Source: DATEZO01 sp035255485 (GTDB lineage: Bacteria > Pseudomonadota > Gammaproteobacteria > Burkholderiales > Burkholderiaceae_D). Taken from it: a stretch of DNA of 61,522 nucleotides. Where the stretch lies: contig DATEZO010000190.1 of the NCBI GenBank assembly GCA_035255485.1, forward strand, positions 1 through 61,522. The letters are read 5' to 3'. The notes beneath the pieces were generated by a model. That model worked only from the letters and a program-made list of their open reading frames with translations. It made no database searches and was not told where the DNA came from. This document shows, piece after piece, positions 34,508 through 43,451 of the stretch. The translations under genes were made by a program, and so were the position numbers. The first letter of the stretch is position 1. The number at the start of each line of letters is the position of its first letter.

Positions 34508-35794
34508 TTAGTGTTGTTTTACATGAGGTCGGATTAACTTTACTATTTTAATTGCTTGATTTTGCACTTGAATGATTTCAATAATGCAATTGTCTATCTT
34601 CAGGCAAATATTGGCTTCCGGAATATCGCGCAATACTTCCAGTAGCAAGCCATTGAGCGTTTTTGGTCCGTCCAGCGGAAACTTGAGGTCAAGTCGCTTG
34701 TTGATATCGCGCAGCGTAGTGGCCCCTTCCAACAGGCATTCCCCCTTCTCGTCCCAGTCAAAACTGTCAGCACGTGCGGCGCCCGGCATGGATGTCGTGA
34801 ATTCACCGATCATTTCTTCAATGATGTCTTCCAGCGTAACCAACCCTTGCACTTCGCCATACTCGTCCACAATAATCGCCAGGCGCTCGTGATTTTCCTG
34901 GAAATACTGAAGCTGTGTGAATACGTCGGTATCTTCTGGAATGAAATAAGGCGCAGTCAGCAATGCGCGAAAATGCTCAACCGTTAATTCTTCTTCCTGA
35001 TTGAGCAGGCCGATTGCTTTTCGGACATGCAGGATGCCGACGATTTCATTGATTTCGCCTGCATGCACAGGTAATTTGTTGTGATAGCAGGTAGTGAGCT
35101 GGCGCTTGATTTCCTCTACCGGTACCGACAGGTTGAGCGCTTCGATCTGCGCGCGTGGCGTCATGACGTCTTCGACGGAAATTGCTTCAAGGTCGAATAA
35201 ATTCAGCAAGATGCTTTTGTGTTTTTTCGGAATGAAATTGCCGCCTTCCAGCACGATGGAGCGCAATTCCTCCGGTGACAGGCGATGATCGCGTACTTCC
35301 CCTCCCGTTTTGACATGCAGGATTTTTAAAAAGCCGGAAACAAACAGGTTGACGAACCAGAGGACCGGTTTTGCCAAGGCCATCAAAGGCTTGAGAGCCA
35401 GGCTGGCAAAAAGTGCAATCCGTTCCGGATAAGTCGCACCAATCACTTTAGGCGAAATTTCGGCAAAGACGATCAGTACGAATGCCACTGCCGCGGTGGC
35501 AATCGTGATTACGCGCTCATGGTTGCCGAACATTGAAATTGCAATCGCTGTGACCAGTGCGGTTGCCAATGCATTCACCAGGGTATTGACGATCAGGATC
35601 AGCGACAGCATCTTGTCGGTTCGGTCCAGCAGCCAAAGCGTGGTTGCCGCGCGTTTGCTGCCGCGCTTGGACAAATGACGTAGCCGATGACGATTGGCCG
35701 CCATCAAGGCCGTTTCGGTCATCGCAAAAAAAGCAGAAAGAAGAATCAGGAGAATGAGTACAAGCACTTGCACCCATAAAGGCACGGTATCCAC
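34508..35794 (-). CDS. HlyC/CorC (CNNM) family membrane protein with CBS domains
   Basis: A 428-residue protein with an N-terminal DUF21 region of about four membrane segments (SAFFAMTETALMAANRHRL, LILIVNTLVNALATALV), then a CBS pair and a C-terminal CorC/HlyC domain (FDWDEKGECLLEGATTLRDINKRL). Members are linked to magnesium or cobalt transport and divalent-cation resistance. The substrate is not shown by the sequence. It stands alone upstream of pilB with a 141-bp gap in which I see nothing. Confidence 0.9.
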   Translation of the reverse strand: MDTVPLWVQVLVLILLILLSAFFAMTETALMAANRHRLRHLSKRGSKRAATTLWLLDRTDKMLSLILIVNTLVNALATALVTAIAISMFGNHERVITIATAAVAFVLIVFAEISPKVIGATYPERIALFASLALKPLMALAKPVLWFVNLFVSGFLKILHVKTGGEVRDHRLSPEELRSIVLEGGNFIPKKHKSILLNLFDLEAISVEDVMTPRAQIEALNLSVPVEEIKRQLTTCYHNKLPVHAGEINEIVGILHVRKAIGLLNQEEELTVEHFRALLTAPYFIPEDTDVFTQLQYFQENHERLAIIVDEYGEVQGLVTLEDIIEEMIGEFTTSMPGAARADSFDWDEKGECLLEGATTLRDINKRLDLKFPLDGPKTLNGLLLEVLRDIPEANICLKIDNCIIEIIQVQNQAIKIVKLIRPHVKQH

Positions 35795-35902
35795 CGGGTC
35801 AATGTAAAGAATTTTGCATAAGCGTCATCTGAAAGCGTCTGCACGCATGAAAGCCCGTTCTTGAGCCGTGCACAACGCTGGTCAAACGATTTATGGCAAG
35901 AA

Positions 35903-35979
35903 TGGTCGGGGTGAGAGGATTCGAACCTCCGGCCTCTACGTCCCGAACGTAGCGCTCTACCAGGCTAAGCTACACCCCG
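35903..35979 (-). tRNA. tRNA-Pro (anticodon CGG)
   Basis: The minus strand folds as a 77-nt tRNA. The 7-bp acceptor pairs CGGGGTG with CACCCCG, the D-loop has AGCCTGG, the anticodon arm is CTACG-TTCGGGA-CGTAG with anticodon CGG, and the T-arm has GGTTCGAATCC. CCA is encoded. It lies between the CorC-type gene and ispB. Confidence 0.97.
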
Positions 35980-36016
35980 ATTGTCGGGCCGGCCATCCCT
36001 GAGTGATATAGCATGC

Positions 36017-37030
36017 TCAATGATTACGGTCGACCGCGAAAGCGCATAATTGTAGCAAAGAATCCCTAAATTGGCTATGGTGTAAACTCGAAACCGATTC
36101 GGCGGCGCGACGAGCTGCTTTTTCAGCTTCGCGCCTGGTGTAATCAAGGGCGCCGGAACTGGTGATCGCCATGAGGATTTCATCAAAATGCTGCTCATCT
36201 CCATGCTCTATGCAGGCGCGCACCAGCTCACGTTGCTGCGGCGTGCCGTTCTGCATTAAATAAATCAAAGGCAGTGTCGGTTTGCCTTCGCGCAGATCGT
36301 CCCCCACGTTTTTGCCGATGGTTTCTGCATTGCCTGAGTAATCCAGTACATCGTCCACCAGTTGGAATGCGGTGCCGAGCGAGCGCCCGTATTCGGCGGC
36401 GGCTGCAATTGCAGTGTCCGGCGCGCCCGCAATCAACGCGCCGAGTTCGGCGGCGGCTTCGAACAACTTTGCGGTCTTTGAGCGAATCACCTGCAAGTAG
36501 CGCAATTCGGTCACATCCGGATCGTGCATGTTCAGTAATTGCAGCACTTCGCCTTCTGCAATCACATTGGTCGCATCAGCCAGGATTTGCATGACGCGCA
36601 TATTGCCGATCGATACCATGATCTGAAATGCGCGGGAATAGACAAAGTCTCCAACCAGCACCGAAGCAGCATTGCCGAACAGGGCATTGGCGGTTTTCCG
36701 ACCGCGCCGCAGCGATGATTCGTCTACTACGTCGTCGTGCAGCAAGGTGGCGGTGTGGATGAATTCGACCACGGCAGCCAGTTTGTGATGATGCCCGTTG
36801 CGATAGCCGTATGCATTGGCCATCAGCAGCACCAGCATGGGGCGAATACGCTTGCCGCCAGCACTGATGATGTATTCGGCGATCTGGTTAACCAGCGGCA
36901 CATCGGAATGCAATTGATGCCGGATTACCGCATTGACCGCATCCATGTCGGTGCTGATAGGCTGAATGATGGCATTCTGTGTGGTGTGAAGGGAGTCGGC
37001 AGACAAGATATGAGGCCCGCTAAAATTCAT
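36017..37030 (-). CDS. ispB: Octaprenyl diphosphate synthase
   Basis: IspB extends farnesyl diphosphate to the long prenyl chain of ubiquinone. The 337-residue protein has both Asp-rich motifs, DDVVD at residues 99-103 and DDVLD near 225, plus the GGKRIRP substrate site. It is divergent from rplU, as in E. coli and many relatives. Confidence 0.95.
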   Translation of the reverse strand: MNFSGPHILSADSLHTTQNAIIQPISTDMDAVNAVIRHQLHSDVPLVNQIAEYIISAGGKRIRPMLVLLMANAYGYRNGHHHKLAAVVEFIHTATLLHDDVVDESSLRRGRKTANALFGNAASVLVGDFVYSRAFQIMVSIGNMRVMQILADATNVIAEGEVLQLLNMHDPDVTELRYLQVIRSKTAKLFEAAAELGALIAGAPDTAIAAAAEYGRSLGTAFQLVDDVLDYSGNAETIGKNVGDDLREGKPTLPLIYLMQNGTPQQRELVRACIEHGDEQHFDEILMAITSSGALDYTRREAEKAARRAAESVSSLHHSQFRDSLLQLCAFAVDRNH

Positions 37031-37097
37031 GAACTGTTCGAATTATACGATGGACAATGCGCTGTGCAGCGATCGTGCTCATGCCCGGCTGGGTGAG

Positions 37098-37117
37098 TAC
37101 TGTATATCCATACAAAT
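37098..37117. promoter_or_regulatory. LexA-box-like palindrome upstream of rplU
   Basis: TACTGTATATCCATACAAAT matches 15 of 20 positions of the E. coli SOS box TACTGTATATATATACAGTA, with CTGT-N8-ACAA. It ends just before the -35 of the rplU promoter. No SOS gene is adjacent, so it may be a chance A/T-rich upstream element. Confidence 0.3.
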
Positions 37118-37118
37118 T

Positions 37119-37147
37119 TTGACCGGGATGCTAAGTGCATGTATGAT
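37119..37147 (+). promoter_or_regulatory. Sigma-70 promoter of rplU-rpmA
   Basis: TTGACC and TATGAT are separated by exactly 17 bp. Transcription would start near 37154, about 75 nt before the rplU ATG. Confidence 0.7.
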
Positions 37148-37227
37148 TAGGGGTTTTCCAGATTATCGGCAGCATTTATTGTCGTGAATCAGGCAAAAAT
37201 TTATCAATTTATTCGATGAGGTTTCAC

Positions 37228-37539
37228 ATGTACGCGGTCATAAAAACCGGTGGCAAGCAATATAAGGTTGTCGCTGGTGAAAAATTCAAAATAGAACAGA
37301 TACCTGCAGACATTGGCTCCGAAATCACTCTAGATCAAGTACTCGCAGTGGGTGCTGGCGATACCATTAAATTTGGTGCGCCGCTGGTCGAAGGTGCCAA
37401 GGTCCTGGCTACGGTATTGGCGCACGGTCGCCACGATAAGGTCAAAATTTTCAAGATGCGCCGTCGCAAGCATTACCAGAAGCGCCAAGGCCATCGTCAG
37501 AATTACACCGAATTGCAAATCGTTTCGATCAACGCTTGA
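37228..37539 (+). CDS. rplU: 50S ribosomal protein L21
   Basis: The 103-residue protein begins MYAVIKTGGKQYKV and ends with the basic KMRRRKHYQKRQGHRQNYTELQI region that binds 23S rRNA. The ATG at 37228 has GAGG upstream; a frame start at 37216 is rejected because L21 always begins MYAVI. It is followed by rpmA after 35 nt. Confidence 0.98.
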   Translation: MYAVIKTGGKQYKVVAGEKFKIEQIPADIGSEITLDQVLAVGAGDTIKFGAPLVEGAKVLATVLAHGRHDKVKIFKMRRRKHYQKRQGHRQNYTELQIVSINA

Positions 37540-37574
37540 GCGTTGCGAACTAACCGGATACCAAGGAGTTTCAA

Positions 37575-37832
37575 ATGGCACATAAAAAAGGCGGCGGCAC
37601 TACGCGTAACGGTCGCGATTCCGAGTCGAAACGACTCGGCGTCAAGGTTTACGGCGGCCAGGCCATCAATGCAGGCGGCATTATTATTCGCCAGCGCGGC
37701 ACCCGCGTGCATGCTGGCGAAAACGTCGGCATGGGCAAGGATCACACTCTGTTTGCACTGGTCAACGGCAAGGTACAATTCACGACCAAGGGTGCATTGC
37801 AGCGCCATACCGTGATTGTCGTTCCGGCCTGA
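37575..37832 (+). CDS. rpmA: 50S ribosomal protein L27
   Basis: An 85-residue protein beginning MAHKKGGGTTRNGRDSESKR, the flexible N-terminus near the peptidyl-transferase centre. It has a clear AAGGAG site. Co-transcribed with rplU, and separated from obgE by a terminator-like structure. Confidence 0.98.
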   Translation: MAHKKGGGTTRNGRDSESKRLGVKVYGGQAINAGGIIIRQRGTRVHAGENVGMGKDHTLFALVNGKVQFTTKGALQRHTVIVVPA

Positions 37833-37862
37833 TTACGGCCTGACATAACAGCACGAGGCGCA

Positions 37863-37904
37863 AGCCTTTCATCAAAAGGCTCTGCCGACGGTAGGGCCTT
37901 TTTT
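37863..37904 (+). terminator. Terminator with a competing hairpin between rpmA and obgE
   Basis: A 13-bp stem (37874-37886 with 37890-37902, GAC loop, two GU pairs) runs into a T-tract. Just upstream, AGCCTTT (37863-37869) can pair with AAAGGCT (37875-37881), which would take away the left arm of the terminator. The two folds exclude each other. obgE starts 30 nt later, so its expression may be set by read-through. Confidence 0.6.
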
Positions 37905-37933
37905 AGTTTCTAGCGTCAGATTCGGCGGCAAAT

Positions 37934-39043
37934 ATGAAGTTCATCGACGAAGCAAAAATTGAAGTCATCGCGGGAGATGGCGGCAACGGCGTCGCCTCGT
38001 TTTGTCGCGAAAAATTCAGGCCGTTTGGCGGTCCGGACGGCGGTGATGGTGGTAAGGGTGGCAGCATTTGGGTCGTGGCTGACCGCAACATCAATACGTT
38101 GGTTGATTACCGGTTTTCCAAGTTGCACAAGGCCAGAGATGGCGAAAATGGACGCGGCTCCGATTGTTACGGCAAGGGCGCGGACGATATTTTCCTGCGC
38201 ATGCCGGTTGGCACCCTGATCGTCGATCAGAACGATGGCGAAATCGTTGCCGATCTGACTGAACACGGCGAGCAGGTATTGCTGGTCAAAGGCGGGGAGG
38301 GCGGCTGGGGCAACATTCATTTCAAATCCTCCACCAACCGCGCGCCGCGCCAAAAAAGCGACGGCAAGGAGGGCGAGCGCCGCGAGCTGCGTCTGGAACT
38401 GAAGGTGCTGGCCGATGTCGGCCTGTTGGGCATGCCGAATGCTGGCAAGTCGACCTTCATTACTGCGGTATCCAATGCGCGTCCAAAAATTGCTGACTAT
38501 CCGTTTACCACGCTGCATCCGAATCTTGGCGTAGTGCGCGTCAGTCACGAAAAAAGCTTCGTGATCGCCGATATTCCGGGCCTGATCGAAGGCGCAGCCG
38601 AAGGGGCCGGCCTTGGCCATCAGTTCCTGCGCCACCTGCAGCGCACCCGCCTGCTGCTGCATATCGTCGACCTGGCGCCATTCGAAGATACTGTCGACCC
38701 GGTCAAGGAAGCAAAAGCCATTGTCAAGGAATTGAAGAAATACGATGCCTCACTGTTTGACAAGCCGCGCTGGCTGATACTGAACAAGCTGGATATGGTG
38801 CCCGAGGACGAGCGCAAGAAACGTGTAAAAGACTTCGTCCGGCGCTTTGGCTGGAAAGGTCCGGTATTCGAAATTTCAGCGTTGACACACCAGGGTTGCG
38901 GGGAACTGATTATCGAAATCTATAATTACCTGGCTGCGCAACGCGAGCAGGAGCAGCGCGGGGAAGAAAAGCAGATGACCGAGGAAGCGCGCGGAATTGC
39001 ATCGATCGACCCGGATGATCCGCGCTTCAAGGTAATCGAGTGA
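37934..39043 (+). CDS. obgE: GTPase Obg (CgtA)
   Basis: Obg is an essential ribosome-associated GTPase. The 369-residue protein has the glycine-rich Obg fold (GGPDGGDGGKGG near residue 36), then the G domain with GMPNAGKST near 168, DIPG, and NKLDM. A variable acidic tail ends the protein. It follows rplU-rpmA, the most common arrangement in bacteria. Confidence 0.97.
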   Translation: MKFIDEAKIEVIAGDGGNGVASFCREKFRPFGGPDGGDGGKGGSIWVVADRNINTLVDYRFSKLHKARDGENGRGSDCYGKGADDIFLRMPVGTLIVDQNDGEIVADLTEHGEQVLLVKGGEGGWGNIHFKSSTNRAPRQKSDGKEGERRELRLELKVLADVGLLGMPNAGKSTFITAVSNARPKIADYPFTTLHPNLGVVRVSHEKSFVIADIPGLIEGAAEGAGLGHQFLRHLQRTRLLLHIVDLAPFEDTVDPVKEAKAIVKELKKYDASLFDKPRWLILNKLDMVPEDERKKRVKDFVRRFGWKGPVFEISALTHQGCGELIIEIYNYLAAQREQEQRGEEKQMTEEARGIASIDPDDPRFKVIE

Positions 39044-39129
39044 AGGATAAAAGCGTGCTTCTCCCGATATTTTGGGGAGTATAGGTAATATTGTAGCAAT
39101 ATACGCAATGGAATTGCTGCAATTTAAAA

Positions 39130-39145
39130 ATACATGCGGGTGTAT
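39130..39145. repeat. ATACA-N6-TGTAT dyad, copy 2, before proB
   Basis: ATACATGCGGGTGTAT lies 76 nt before the proB ATG and matches the motif after the tyrR-like gene. A second perfect dyad, GGGTGTCACCC, follows at 39170-39180. These may be operators for proB, but no regulator is indicated. Confidence 0.4.
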
Positions 39146-39221
39146 ATAAAAATGAATATGCGCCCTGATGGGTGTCACCCGGCACGTTATCTGCGTGAGT
39201 CCGGGATGTACAGGATAAAAA

Positions 39222-40340
39222 ATGGATTCCGTCATTCAAACCGCCAAACGGATTATCATCAAGGTCGGTTCTTCGCTCGTTACCAATGATGGCAAGGGTC
39301 TGGATGTCGCGGCGATTGCGAAGTGGGCGGCGCAGATTACGCAATTGCGCGCAATGGGCAAGGAAGTTGTGCTGGTCAGTTCCGGTGCGATTGCGGAAGG
39401 CATGCAGCGGCTCGGCTTCGACAGGCGTCCAACCGGCGTGCATGAGTTGCAGGCATGCGCCGCTGTCGGCCAGATGGGCCTGGCGCAAATCTACGAAACC
39501 AGTTTCCGCAAGCATGGCGTGCATACCGCGCAGGTGTTGTTGACGCATGCCGACCTGGCAGACCGGGAACGGTATCTCAACGCGCGCTCGACGCTATTCA
39601 CGCTACTGCGCCTGGGCGTAGTGCCGATCATCAACGAGAACGATACGGTAGTGACGGATGAAATCAAATTCGGTGATAACGATACCTTGGGCGCACTGGT
39701 TGCCAATCTGATCGAAGGCGATGCGCTGATCATTCTGACCGATCAAAGAGGGCTGTTTTCAGCCGACCCGCGCAAGGACCCGCAAGCCGCGTTCGTGCAT
39801 GAAGCGGCTGCCGGCGACCCGGCACTGGAGGCCATGGCGGGCGGCGCCGGCACTGGTATTGGCCGCGGCGGCATGCTGACCAAGATTCTGGCAGCCAGAC
39901 GCGCAGCGACTTCCGGCGCGCATACCGTGATCGCATGGGGCCGAGAGGAAAATGTATTGATACGCCTGGCGGACGGCGAAGCGATTGGGACCCAATTAAC
40001 CGCGCAGACTGCTCAACTGACCGCGCGCAAGCAATGGATGGCGGACCATCTGCAAACTGCAGGCAAGGTGGTGCTGGATGCGGGCGCCGTACAAAAACTG
40101 ACTACCGAAGGAAAGTCGCTGCTGCCGATTGGCGTGATTCAGGTGACAGGCGAATTCGGTCGCGGCGACGTGATTACCTGTATTGACCCGGAAGGCCGGT
40201 CGATTGCCCGCGGCATGACAAACTATTCCAGTTTCGAAGCGCGCCGCATCATGCGTCACGCCTCTTCGGAAATTCTGCCGATCCTGGGATTTGTGGAAGA
40301 GCCCGAGCTGATTCACCGGGATAATATGGTATTGCTTTGA
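39222..40340 (+). CDS. proB: Glutamate 5-kinase
   Basis: ProB phosphorylates glutamate in the first step of proline synthesis. The 372-residue protein has the amino-acid kinase domain (VKVGSSLVTNDG-type start, NENDTV, GTGIGRGGMLTKI) and a C-terminal PUA domain from about residue 280. Length with PUA is normal. Confidence 0.96.
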   Translation: MDSVIQTAKRIIIKVGSSLVTNDGKGLDVAAIAKWAAQITQLRAMGKEVVLVSSGAIAEGMQRLGFDRRPTGVHELQACAAVGQMGLAQIYETSFRKHGVHTAQVLLTHADLADRERYLNARSTLFTLLRLGVVPIINENDTVVTDEIKFGDNDTLGALVANLIEGDALIILTDQRGLFSADPRKDPQAAFVHEAAAGDPALEAMAGGAGTGIGRGGMLTKILAARRAATSGAHTVIAWGREENVLIRLADGEAIGTQLTAQTAQLTARKQWMADHLQTAGKVVLDAGAVQKLTTEGKSLLPIGVIQVTGEFGRGDVITCIDPEGRSIARGMTNYSSFEARRIMRHASSEILPILGFVEEPELIHRDNMVLL

Positions 40341-40940
40341 TTATGGTGCTTTTTGCGAGAACGCCTGCATCTTGCGGATTCTGTCAATAATATCGCTCCC
40401 ATTGCCGGCGATGGTGAGTCCCTGGCAAAAATAGTCGCCCGCCAGGGCCGCATGCTGACGATTGGCCGCATTACTTCTGATTGCTTCCCATTGATTGCGC
40501 CGCGAGCGCGACCAGGATCCATCCGGATGGCCGAAAGCATAGAGCTTGTGTTCCCATGACTGACAGCGGATACCCTCGTAACTGATGTTTTTGACCCCCG
40601 CAGCGCTGGTCGTGACCAAGGTGTAGCGTACCACTCCATCGGAGCCGACAGACAGGGATTTTGCGTCAATGGCGAACGTCTGGGTCGCAATCGGGCTGAC
40701 ATAAAACGGCAACAGATTTTCAGCCACTGGCACGATGGGGAGCTGGACTGCAATTTCCTGCCAGCTCTTGTTGCCGCTGTCAAAATCCTCTTCGAAATTT
40801 GATTCGGCATGTACACCACCTGCAAAAAATGCACATGCGATCAGTGACATGGCAATCTGTAAACACCGCTTGCTTATGGTGCTCGCCCGGTATGGAGCAT
40901 TGTCGACTGGGAAATGTCCGAAAAGAATCATGGTCTTCAT
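40341..40940 (-). CDS. CNP1-like family exported protein
   Basis: A 199-residue protein with a signal peptide ending near AFFAGGVHAES, then a domain with WQEIAVQLP, FYVSPIATQTFAIDAKSLSVG and a VKNISYEGIRC stretch. This fits the CNP1-like family found mainly in betaproteobacteria, with no defined function. The start overlaps the rppH stop by 4 nt (ATGA), so the two genes form an operon. Probably periplasmic. Confidence 0.8.
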   Translation of the reverse strand: MKTMILFGHFPVDNAPYRASTISKRCLQIAMSLIACAFFAGGVHAESNFEEDFDSGNKSWQEIAVQLPIVPVAENLLPFYVSPIATQTFAIDAKSLSVGSDGVVRYTLVTTSAAGVKNISYEGIRCQSWEHKLYAFGHPDGSWSRSRRNQWEAIRSNAANRQHAALAGDYFCQGLTIAGNGSDIIDRIRKMQAFSQKAP

Positions 40941-41518
40941 TTTTTATCCTGTTCGGTAGCGAGCGATCCTGCATCGTCTGCAGAACGTGGCGCATGGGTT
41001 TGCCGCAGATAGCGGGCGACATGGCGCTGCGGTCCGCTGCGCGTCGGTCGTGACAGGAAGCGAGATAATTCCTGGAGCGCCTTCAGATAGACTTCGCGTT
41101 TGAATTCAATCACGACATCCAGCGGTACCCAATAATCATGCCAGCGCCAGGCGTCGAATTCAGGATGCTCGGTGACACGCAGATTGACATCGCAGTCGCG
41201 GCCGGTCATGCGCAGCAGGAACCAGATTTGTTTTTGTCCTCTGTAATGACCGCGAATCTCGCGCTTGATGAAACGGTCCGGGACCTCGTAACGTAGCCAA
41301 TCCCGCGTACGGCCAATAATTTTGACATGACTTGCAGTCAGGCCGACTTCTTCCTCCAGCTCGCGAAACATGGCCTGCTCCGGCGTTTCGCCGAACTTGA
41401 TTCCGCCTTGCGGAAACTGCCACGAATGTTCGCGTACTCGCTTGCCCCACCACACCTCATTGCGCGAGTTGAGCAGAATGATGCCGACGTTCGGGCGAAA
41501 GCCTTCACGATCCAGCAT
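40937..41518 (-). CDS. rppH: RNA pyrophosphohydrolase
   Basis: RppH removes pyrophosphate from 5'-triphosphate RNA and so starts mRNA decay. The 193-residue protein begins MLDREGFRPNVGIILLN, with the Nudix box starting GGIKFGETPEQAMFRELEEE and the QWQFPQGG-like SWQFPQGG. The start at 41518 has a GAGGTG site; an upstream in-frame codon is less likely. The C-terminal extension is rich in Arg. It is upstream of and coupled to the CNP1-like gene. Confidence 0.93.
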   Translation of the reverse strand: MLDREGFRPNVGIILLNSRNEVWWGKRVREHSWQFPQGGIKFGETPEQAMFRELEEEVGLTASHVKIIGRTRDWLRYEVPDRFIKREIRGHYRGQKQIWFLLRMTGRDCDVNLRVTEHPEFDAWRWHDYWVPLDVVIEFKREVYLKALQELSRFLSRPTRSGPQRHVARYLRQTHAPRSADDAGSLATEQDKK

Positions 41519-41717
41519 GTTGCACCTCAAAACTTTCTGCGGCTAGACGACCCTTATCGTGATTTCAGCACGTTTTTCGTTATGCGACCGACCATATCCG
41601 CCGCGGCGGATAAATGACAGCCTGAATCAATTGTGCGAAGAAGTGGGTGCATCAGCCAGCTAATCCTTTAAAATTGAGTTGATTATAACTCTCTCTTTTT
41701 AAAAAGAATTCACCGTC

Positions 41718-43451
41718 ATGCGCGCCTCACGATTTTTTATTTCCACACTCAAGGAAGCTCCGTCCGATGCCGAGATCATCAGTCACCAACTGATGTTGCG
41801 CGCCGGGATGATCAAACGGGTTGGCTCCGGCATTTATACTTATATGCCGATGGGCTTGCGCGTGATCCGCAAGGTTGAATCGATCGTGCGCGAAGAAATG
41901 AATCGCGCCGGTGCAATCGAGTTGCTGATGCCAGTGGTGCAGCCGGCGGAATTGTGGCAGGAGACCGGACGCTGGGAAAAGATGGGGCCGGAGCTGATGC
42001 GAGTGAAAGACCGCCACGGTCGCGACTATGCAATCCAGCCGACTTCGGAAGAAGTCATCACCGACGTCGTGCGCACCGACATTAAATCGTATCGCCAATT
42101 GCCGATCAATTTTTATCATATCCAGACCAAATTCCGCGATGAACGCCGTCCGCGTTTTGGGCTGATGCGCGGGCGCGAATTTACAATGAAGGATGCGTAT
42201 TCGTTTGATCGTGACGCAGCCGGCATGCAGCAGTCGTACCGAATCATGTACGACGCCTATGTGCGCATCTTTAACCGCTTCGGCCTCCAATTTCGGGCGG
42301 TGGCTGCGGACAACGGCGCAATCGGTGGTTCCGGCTCGCATGAATTCCATGTGATTGCCGATACCGGTGAGGATGCATTGGTGTATTGCCCGACATCTGA
42401 TTACGCCGCGAATGTCGAAGCGGCGGAAGCCGTTGCGCTCTCCGCGGAGCGCGCTGCAGCTACGCAACCGCTGGTAAAGACATCGACACCGGGCCAGGCG
42501 AAATGCGAGGATGTTGCCAAATTCCTGAGCTTGCCGTTATCGAAAACGGTAAAGTCGATCGTGTTGACAGTGGAAAAGGATGGAAACGGCGCCTTCGACA
42601 AGGAAATCTGGCTGCTGTTGCTACGCGGTGATCACGAGTTGAACGAAGTAAAGGCAAACAAGGTAGCGGGTCTCGGCAATTACCGTTTTGCAACGGAGGC
42701 GGAAATTCTGGAATGGTTTGGCACCAAGCCTGGGTACCTTGGCCCAATTGGTGCCAAGAAGCCAATTAAAGTGGTTGCCGATCGTACAGTAGCGAACATG
42801 AGTGATTTTGTATGCGGCGCCAATGATGAGGATTTCCATTACACCGGCGCCAATTGGGGCCGCGATTTGCCGGAGCCGGTTGTCGCCGATCTGCGCAATG
42901 TGGTTGCTGCCGATCCTTCGCCTGACGGTAAGGGCGTGCTGGCGATCCAGCGCGGGATTGAGGTTGGCCATGTATTCCAGCTCGGTACGCGCTATTCGGA
43001 AGACATGAAGGCTACTTATCTGGACGAGACCGGCAAGCCGCAACTGATGCAGATGGGCTGCTACGGCATTGGCATTACGCGTATTCTCGGTGCGGCGATC
43101 GAACAGAATTTCGACGGCAAGGGCATTATCTGGCCGGCGGCGATTGCGCCGTTCGAGGTTGTGCTTTGTCCGATGGGGTACGACCGCAGCGAAGCAGTAA
43201 AAGCTCAAACCGATGCGTTGTATGCCGCTTTGCTGGCGGCTAATGTGGATGTGATCGTCGATGATCGTGGCGAGCGCCCCGGCGTGATGTTTGCGGATTG
43301 GGAATTGATCGGTGTACCGCATCGCATTGTAATTGGCGAGCGTGGCTTGAAAGACGGCAAGCTCGAATATCAGGGGCGCCGTGATTCGGAGGCGACTCCA
43401 GTGCCAGTGGCTGAAATGGCGGCTTTCGTCAAGGGTAGATTAGCGGCGTGA
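41718..43451 (+). CDS. proS: Prolyl-tRNA synthetase
   Basis: The 577-residue class II synthetase charges tRNA-Pro. It has motif 2 around FRDERRPRFGLMRGREFTMKD, an inserted editing domain between about residues 225 and 385, and the motif 3 region MGCYGIGITRILGA. The form with the insertion is the bacterial type. The upstream region holds GAGTT-N6-AACTC and a TATAAC. Its stop overlaps the next gene (GTGA). Confidence 0.97.
   Translation: MRASRFFISTLKEAPSDAEIISHQLMLRAGMIKRVGSGIYTYMPMGLRVIRKVESIVREEMNRAGAIELLMPVVQPAELWQETGRWEKMGPELMRVKDRHGRDYAIQPTSEEVITDVVRTDIKSYRQLPINFYHIQTKFRDERRPRFGLMRGREFTMKDAYSFDRDAAGMQQSYRIMYDAYVRIFNRFGLQFRAVAADNGAIGGSGSHEFHVIADTGEDALVYCPTSDYAANVEAAEAVALSAERAAATQPLVKTSTPGQAKCEDVAKFLSLPLSKTVKSIVLTVEKDGNGAFDKEIWLLLLRGDHELNEVKANKVAGLGNYRFATEAEILEWFGTKPGYLGPIGAKKPIKVVADRTVANMSDFVCGANDEDFHYTGANWGRDLPEPVVADLRNVVAADPSPDGKGVLAIQRGIEVGHVFQLGTRYSEDMKATYLDETGKPQLMQMGCYGIGITRILGAAIEQNFDGKGIIWPAAIAPFEVVLCPMGYDRSEAVKAQTDALYAALLAANVDVIVDDRGERPGVMFADWELIGVPHRIVIGERGLKDGKLEYQGRRDSEATPVPVAEMAAFVKGRLAA

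Noticed and set aside
39061..39079. Terminator after obgE (CTCCC...GGGAG)
   Set aside because: Only a 5-bp stem with a 9-nt loop and no T-tract.
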